Shown piece after piece: positions 40,301-46,300 of a stretch of DNA of 64,000 nucleotides. The translations under genes were made by a program, and so were the position numbers. The stretch lies in NCBI GenBank assembly GCA_946406115.1, contig OX291547.1:12281001-12345000 (forward strand), read 5' to 3'. The notes beneath the pieces are model-generated. The model was not told the DNA's origin. It did not search any database and saw only the letters and a program-made list of their open reading frames with translations. This stretch comes from Apoda limacodes (Eukaryota > Arthropoda > Insecta > Lepidoptera > Limacodidae). Within the stretch, counting starts at the first letter, position 1, and every line of letters starts with the position of its first letter.

Positions 40301-43300
40301 TGTTTATATGCTATAAAAATCGTAAGTTCATCGTATGAATGTCATGTTAATGCAATTTCTACAATAGAATCTGTGTGCCATTTAAATGCTTTCACTCGAC
40401 TTTTTAATGGTAAAGCAGCTATGCAGGTTGGAATGACTTAACTCTAGCCTTACAGGCAACACTTATAGATCATTTATTCGCTGGTCCGTCGTGAATATTT
40501 GTAAAAGTTGTGAATTACAATGAAAAACAAAGTTAGAAGTCCTCCACAACACTGACACTCAGCATCTGCCAATGTTATTGGTCCTTGGAGTATCCGTAAC
40601 TGGTAAACCGCTCCCTAACCCCCGGAAAAGCACCGACTGGGCCATGTTCCACCGAGCTATGTCAGATTACAAGCTCCCAGCTGGAGGCATTTCTACTCCC
40701 TTAGAAGTTGAAGAGGCAGTTGACACCTTCACAACTGCTATTGCACAGGCTCTAAGGGAGTCGACCAAAATTTCAGCCACAGGGTCTGGCAAACAAATGC
40801 TACCGGCACACCTCCGCGCCAAACTCAAAGAAAAGAGGCAACTCAGAAAACGCTGGTGCTAAACACGCTGCCCAGTAGTGAAGAGGGACCTCAATAAAAT
40901 CAGCGCCGAACTGCAGTCCGAATTTGCCAATTATAGGCAGCATTCGTTGGACCAGGTGATATTTAAAGCCAGTGAGGATGACACGGCTCTATATCGCCTG
41001 GCCCGACAAATCACTAAAGCCCCCGCCCCAATTTGCCCCATTATAGATACCGCTGGCATCCGCCACTATCACGCAGCGGAACGTGCGGAACTATTTGCGG
41101 ACCACTTTGAGGACCAATTCAAACCGAACCCCATTATAGACCATCACCACACATTAGGAGTTACAGAGCGCGTAGAGCAGTTTCTCGCGGCCCCAGCCCC
41201 TTCACTCAGAGGTGACTATTTTATCTCGCCCAAAGAGGTTAGGAAGGAGGCCTCAAAGCTTAATCACCCGGCCCCGACGAGATACCAAACACAGCGATTA
41301 TTATGCTGCCTAGGAAGGGTCTGGTGGCACTCAACCGAATCTTTAATGGGATACTGCGCACTGGACATTTCCCATCTTCGTGGAAAGTTGGTAAAATCAT
41401 TGTTGTCCCAAAACCAGGGAAAGACCGTCATCGCCCAGAACATTACCGACCGATTTCACTGCTGTCCGGTCTAGCCAAGCTGTTCGAACGCCTGCTTTTA
41501 TTTAGGATATCCCCGCATATCCAGCTTAGGCCTGAACAGTTTGGTTTCACTGTACACACACACAGCCACAGTACCACTCTTCAGCTTGTACGAGTGCTCC
41601 ATCACATGGCCTTCGAGCTAAACAAGGGCAGGCGCACAGTCGGAGTCTTTCTCGACATGAAGAAGGCTTTCGACCGAGTTTGGCACCACGAGGGCTTATT
41701 ACACAAGCTGTTAGAGACAGACATCCCACCGATGCTCGGGCGAGTAATAGCCTCGTTTCTGGACAAACGGAGCTTCTATGTCTCGGTCGAGAACAACCAG
41801 TCAGCGTGTAAGCCTATTAGAGCAGGGGTACCTCAAGGCAGCTGCCTATCGCCACTGCTCTATGCGTTATTCACCAACGACATCCCCACTCTCAGTGACT
41901 CCGGTCTAGCTGAAGGTGTTGAAGACGTCATTCTAGCCCTTTACGCAGACAATAGCACCTATATGCCCTCCTCCCGCAAAGCTAAGTGAGCAGCCAAAAA
42001 AATGCAGCAGCTATTAGACACTTTGCCTGGCGGGCTGGACAAGTGTAGAATAGCCGTTAATGCCAGCAAGACATCAGCAATACTGACCGGCCTGCAAAAG
42101 TTTCTCCCACCGAAACTTGTGTTTCGAGGTCAAGTTATTGAGTGGAAACCCAGCGTAAAGTATTATAACCCAAGTAAGTTGTATTATAGACCGCCCCTTG
42201 CGCATGCGAAAAATGCTAGACCATGTGTCAGCAGGCGCGGTCGCATCACGGGCGTGCCTTAGACCAGTACTTTCCTCTGACTTGCCACTCAGAACCAAAA
42301 TCCGCCTGTACAAGTTGTACATCCGGTCGAGACGTACCTACGCAGCCCCTGCTTGGTACGATCTTCTATCTTCTACCAGCAAACGTAAGCTCCAGGTTGT
42401 CCAAAATATATCGCTGAGAATAATAACCGGCGCGGGACGCTACGTCCGCAACTCCACCATCGCTAGAGACACCAAAACCGAGCCACTCGCAGAGTTCATA
42501 TCTGGTTTGTCGAAACGACTATTCACCCGCGCTGATAACAGCCACCATACACAACCTCAGGGGCATAGCGCCCTTACACGCCCGTCCGCCGGAAGGCCGG
42601 GCTCTACCCAGAGAGCTTATCGTTGTGGGTGAATAATGTTAGTAAGTCAGCTTAGACCTAAGTTCTATAAATATTATCTTAAGAACTTCTAAACTAGTTT
42701 ATTATAATACCTAATCTAAATGGGTTAGTATTTGTATTTAAAAATACCTCTTAGCACCACTAAGGAATAAAATCTCTATCACAAAGTACTCTTACCAGTA
42801 GGTACCTCACAATTCCAAAAAGCTAGATACCTACTATAATACCTAGTAGTAAATATATCGCAATGACCAAAAACAAAACCCATTATTGTAATGTGGACAG
42901 TTTAAATGAGTGGGATAGAATCGATTCACAAAGGTTTATCTGTGACGTCACGAATGTGTTTTCGTCAAGCTCATCAAAGTGATTACGAAAATTGCGATAC
43001 AGTGCGAAATAAAATTTGTTAACGGGAATGTAAATATGTGGAAGTCATTGACGAACAATAGGTGGATATGACGCTGGCAAATCGTATTATCCGAAGCTCG
43101 TCGCTAGAGGCAAAGAAAATTCATACTACTACTAGCTTTTATCCACTTCTTCGCCCGCGTGGGATTTGTACGTGATCCTTTGATTTAACAGAGTTAAAAG
43201 TATTAGTCTTTGTTCCTCCATCTCCCCTTTACCTCAAATCAAGTTGACCCTTGCATCGTCGACATATATAAAGCCTCCTAAGTCCAGATATATTGCATTA

Positions 43301-46300
43301 CAAACAGTGTTGCGGTGATAGGCTAAACAAATTGATGGAAAAGACTTATGGTTGTGATTGTACTCCACAATTAATTTGTTATGATTTTAGTTATTGAATG
43401 ACGATACAGTCATTTGAAAACTAAGGAAGCTGTTACTAAAGTAAAGATATAGTAGATAAACATATTTTGCCAAGTAATAAATAATGCTTAGTATAAAAAA
43501 GTACAATCGCAAGCAAAAATGGATATTTTAGTAAAAAAATATAAGTGGTGGCTAAATTTGGAACAGTTCCGGTACCAAAGTTCAGCCACCCGGGCTGATA
43601 TATGGCACTCTATACAAACAAATGGACCAAACGTCAGCCCTCTATAAAATTCTAAATCCAGGGGAAAATTTACTGAATTTTTCTGATTAACTGTGCGAAA
43701 TATTCATACTTGTTCCCTTAAATTATAAAGACATCTCAAAGCATCAAAGTAAGTGAAATACCGCTTAGGGGCCATTCATTTATTACGTAAGACGATTTTT
43801 GCTAGTTTTTAACCCCCTCCTCCCCTATTATAAGAAAAAATAAGAATAGGCCGACCCCCTCCCCGTCTGTTTGATATTTATTACGTAAGAATGTAAAGGA
43901 AAAAATGAATACACGTTTGGTTTGTTTTGATGTTTATCTTTCAAAGTAACAATTTTTAGAAATGTTTATTTGTATGTACTTACAAAGGTACTAATAGTTT
44001 TTATTTTCTGGTAGTAATAAACTTTGGTTTAATCATTCATCTTTACCTACATAAGATTTAGAGTCCAGGGGCTCAAAACCCAGTCGGAAAGTGAATCTGC
44101 CACTGGAACATCTCTAATAATAGGTGTTGCTTCTAATTCGTTCTGCAGGATTGTGACGTTGTCGACGTCCACACATTCCACATCAGCCCCGATGCGGCAC
44201 AAAACTTCTTTGCCTCACCTTGAATATGGCTAAAGCTCTTTCTTTTTCAATATTTGAAATACGGCTATGAAGTTTTTTGTGAGGTTGCGCTGCCTTTTTC
44301 GACGCAAAGTATTTAGAGCTTACTAAACGAATACTTTCTATGAGCGCATCTTGTATTGATGGACAGTAAAAATCGTAAGGGACAGTCTTGAATGGGGCCT
44401 TAACCTCCATTTTCAATAATTGTCGCACAAACAAAGTTTAATTTTAACTGCGGATTTTTGTGATCTTACGTAAGAACTACCGAGACTCCCTCCTACCCCC
44501 TTGTAAGAAAAAATAAGACATGGTAGACCCCCCTCCCCCCCTAAATCGTCTTACGTAATAAATGAATGGCCCCTTACTAAGTGCCCAGCAAAATAACACG
44601 TTTTTGTTGAAATTTGCTTGTATTGGCACAACAATCAGTGAAATGGAATTTGAAAGAACCCTAACTTAGGGATAGGCACGATAATTGGAATATTACGTCG
44701 TAAATATATATACTTTTGAAAAATAGACCATAGTTGAAGATAGGTCATGTTACTTTTTATTTATCACAGAAAAAAGCACGCCCAGCTAATATTTTGGGGG
44801 AGGCCGGTCATTCACCTAGATCTTTTTTATTGTATATTATACTGAGTAGGTACCTATATATCTACTGTACGCATTTCCATATAACCTTTGGTATCTAAAA
44901 TCTTTGAACGTCTTGTATTTGATTGCCAAAAATAGCCTATTCAATTTCACACGGTCTGGTCTCACCCCTACCCCGGTCGCAGTACCTTAGTTCAGTTCCT
45001 TATTCTGTAGTCGTTGCGAATGGATACTATATACTAAACAGTATCAACTAAACAAAAATAAATAGAAACAACGTATTTTTTGCCATACTATCATATAAAG
45101 CTTAGGTCATATCTGCTGCTTATTTAATTAACCTCGATTTTATTTGACCAGTGTGAAATAAAAATTGGGATAAAAAAAATGCAGAATTTTTGCAGATCAG
45201 GAATTCACAGGTAGATATTTCAGTAGACTCGATAAATACCAATAAATACTCTTATATTTTAATTTATTGTTAGTGGTATAATCATCAAATAATATCGCAA
45301 ATAAATTGAGGAGATCCATGGTGATGGAAATTGAGAATTTTTCATTTCCTGATGTGATATTACTAAATATGTATTTTACATCGATATTGCCTTAAAACCT
45401 AAATAGTCACGTACAGTGCAGTTTCAGAGGAGCTGCCACTCGCGAACGCTTAGGTTGTGGAATGAATGAGCTGTCAAGGTTATCATTGTTTGCAAAATCG
45501 CGGAGCACAGCTGAACAGAAATAAAAATAAATCTTGAAAAAACCGGCCAAGTTCAAGTTGGACTCGCGCACCGAGGGTTCCGTACTTACCACTATTTACT
45601 TAATTTACAAACACAAACAAAACAAAGTGTGTCGCTAAGCGGTCACCCATCCAAGAACTGACCAAGCCCGACGTTGCTTAGCTTTGAATACTTATCGTTT
45701 CCAACCAATGAACTTTGTTTTATGTTTATAATTATAAACTGTTAAATAATTTATAAACAAAATTATAAACATCTAATTTGATCACAATTTATGAACTGCT
45801 ACTTTATAATATACTATCAAAACTCTTTGTAATCTTTCTGTCCCCAGAAAAATCGTCGATGCTAAAACTCTTATTTAAGCAATTGCAATATTCTCATTAG
45901 GTACAAAAAAAATATAATTTTTTTTTTCGTTAAACAAATTATTTATTCGTCAGAACTATTCATAGAACTGTAGAGCTCACCGCAATACATAATTTTAAAA
46001 AGAAAAAAATAAAAATTTGCTGCTGTACGAATGCTGTGTGCAAGTTAGCAGATATTTTTTTCAACATATGTTTTTGTGCATTAAATAACAAGAACTATTA
46101 TATTAATTTATCAGGAACTGTAAAAGTATGTTAAATGCAAATAGAACTTCACTTCATTTTTGATCTGCTAGGATTTGATCTGCTAACTGTACTGGCATCC
46201 TATCCACCAACCGCAAAGTTCTTCGTCATCAAGTTATTACGCCAGACAGTAAATTAATCTACAAAGTACGGCTGAAGCCGGTTTGAATGTATGGCATACA

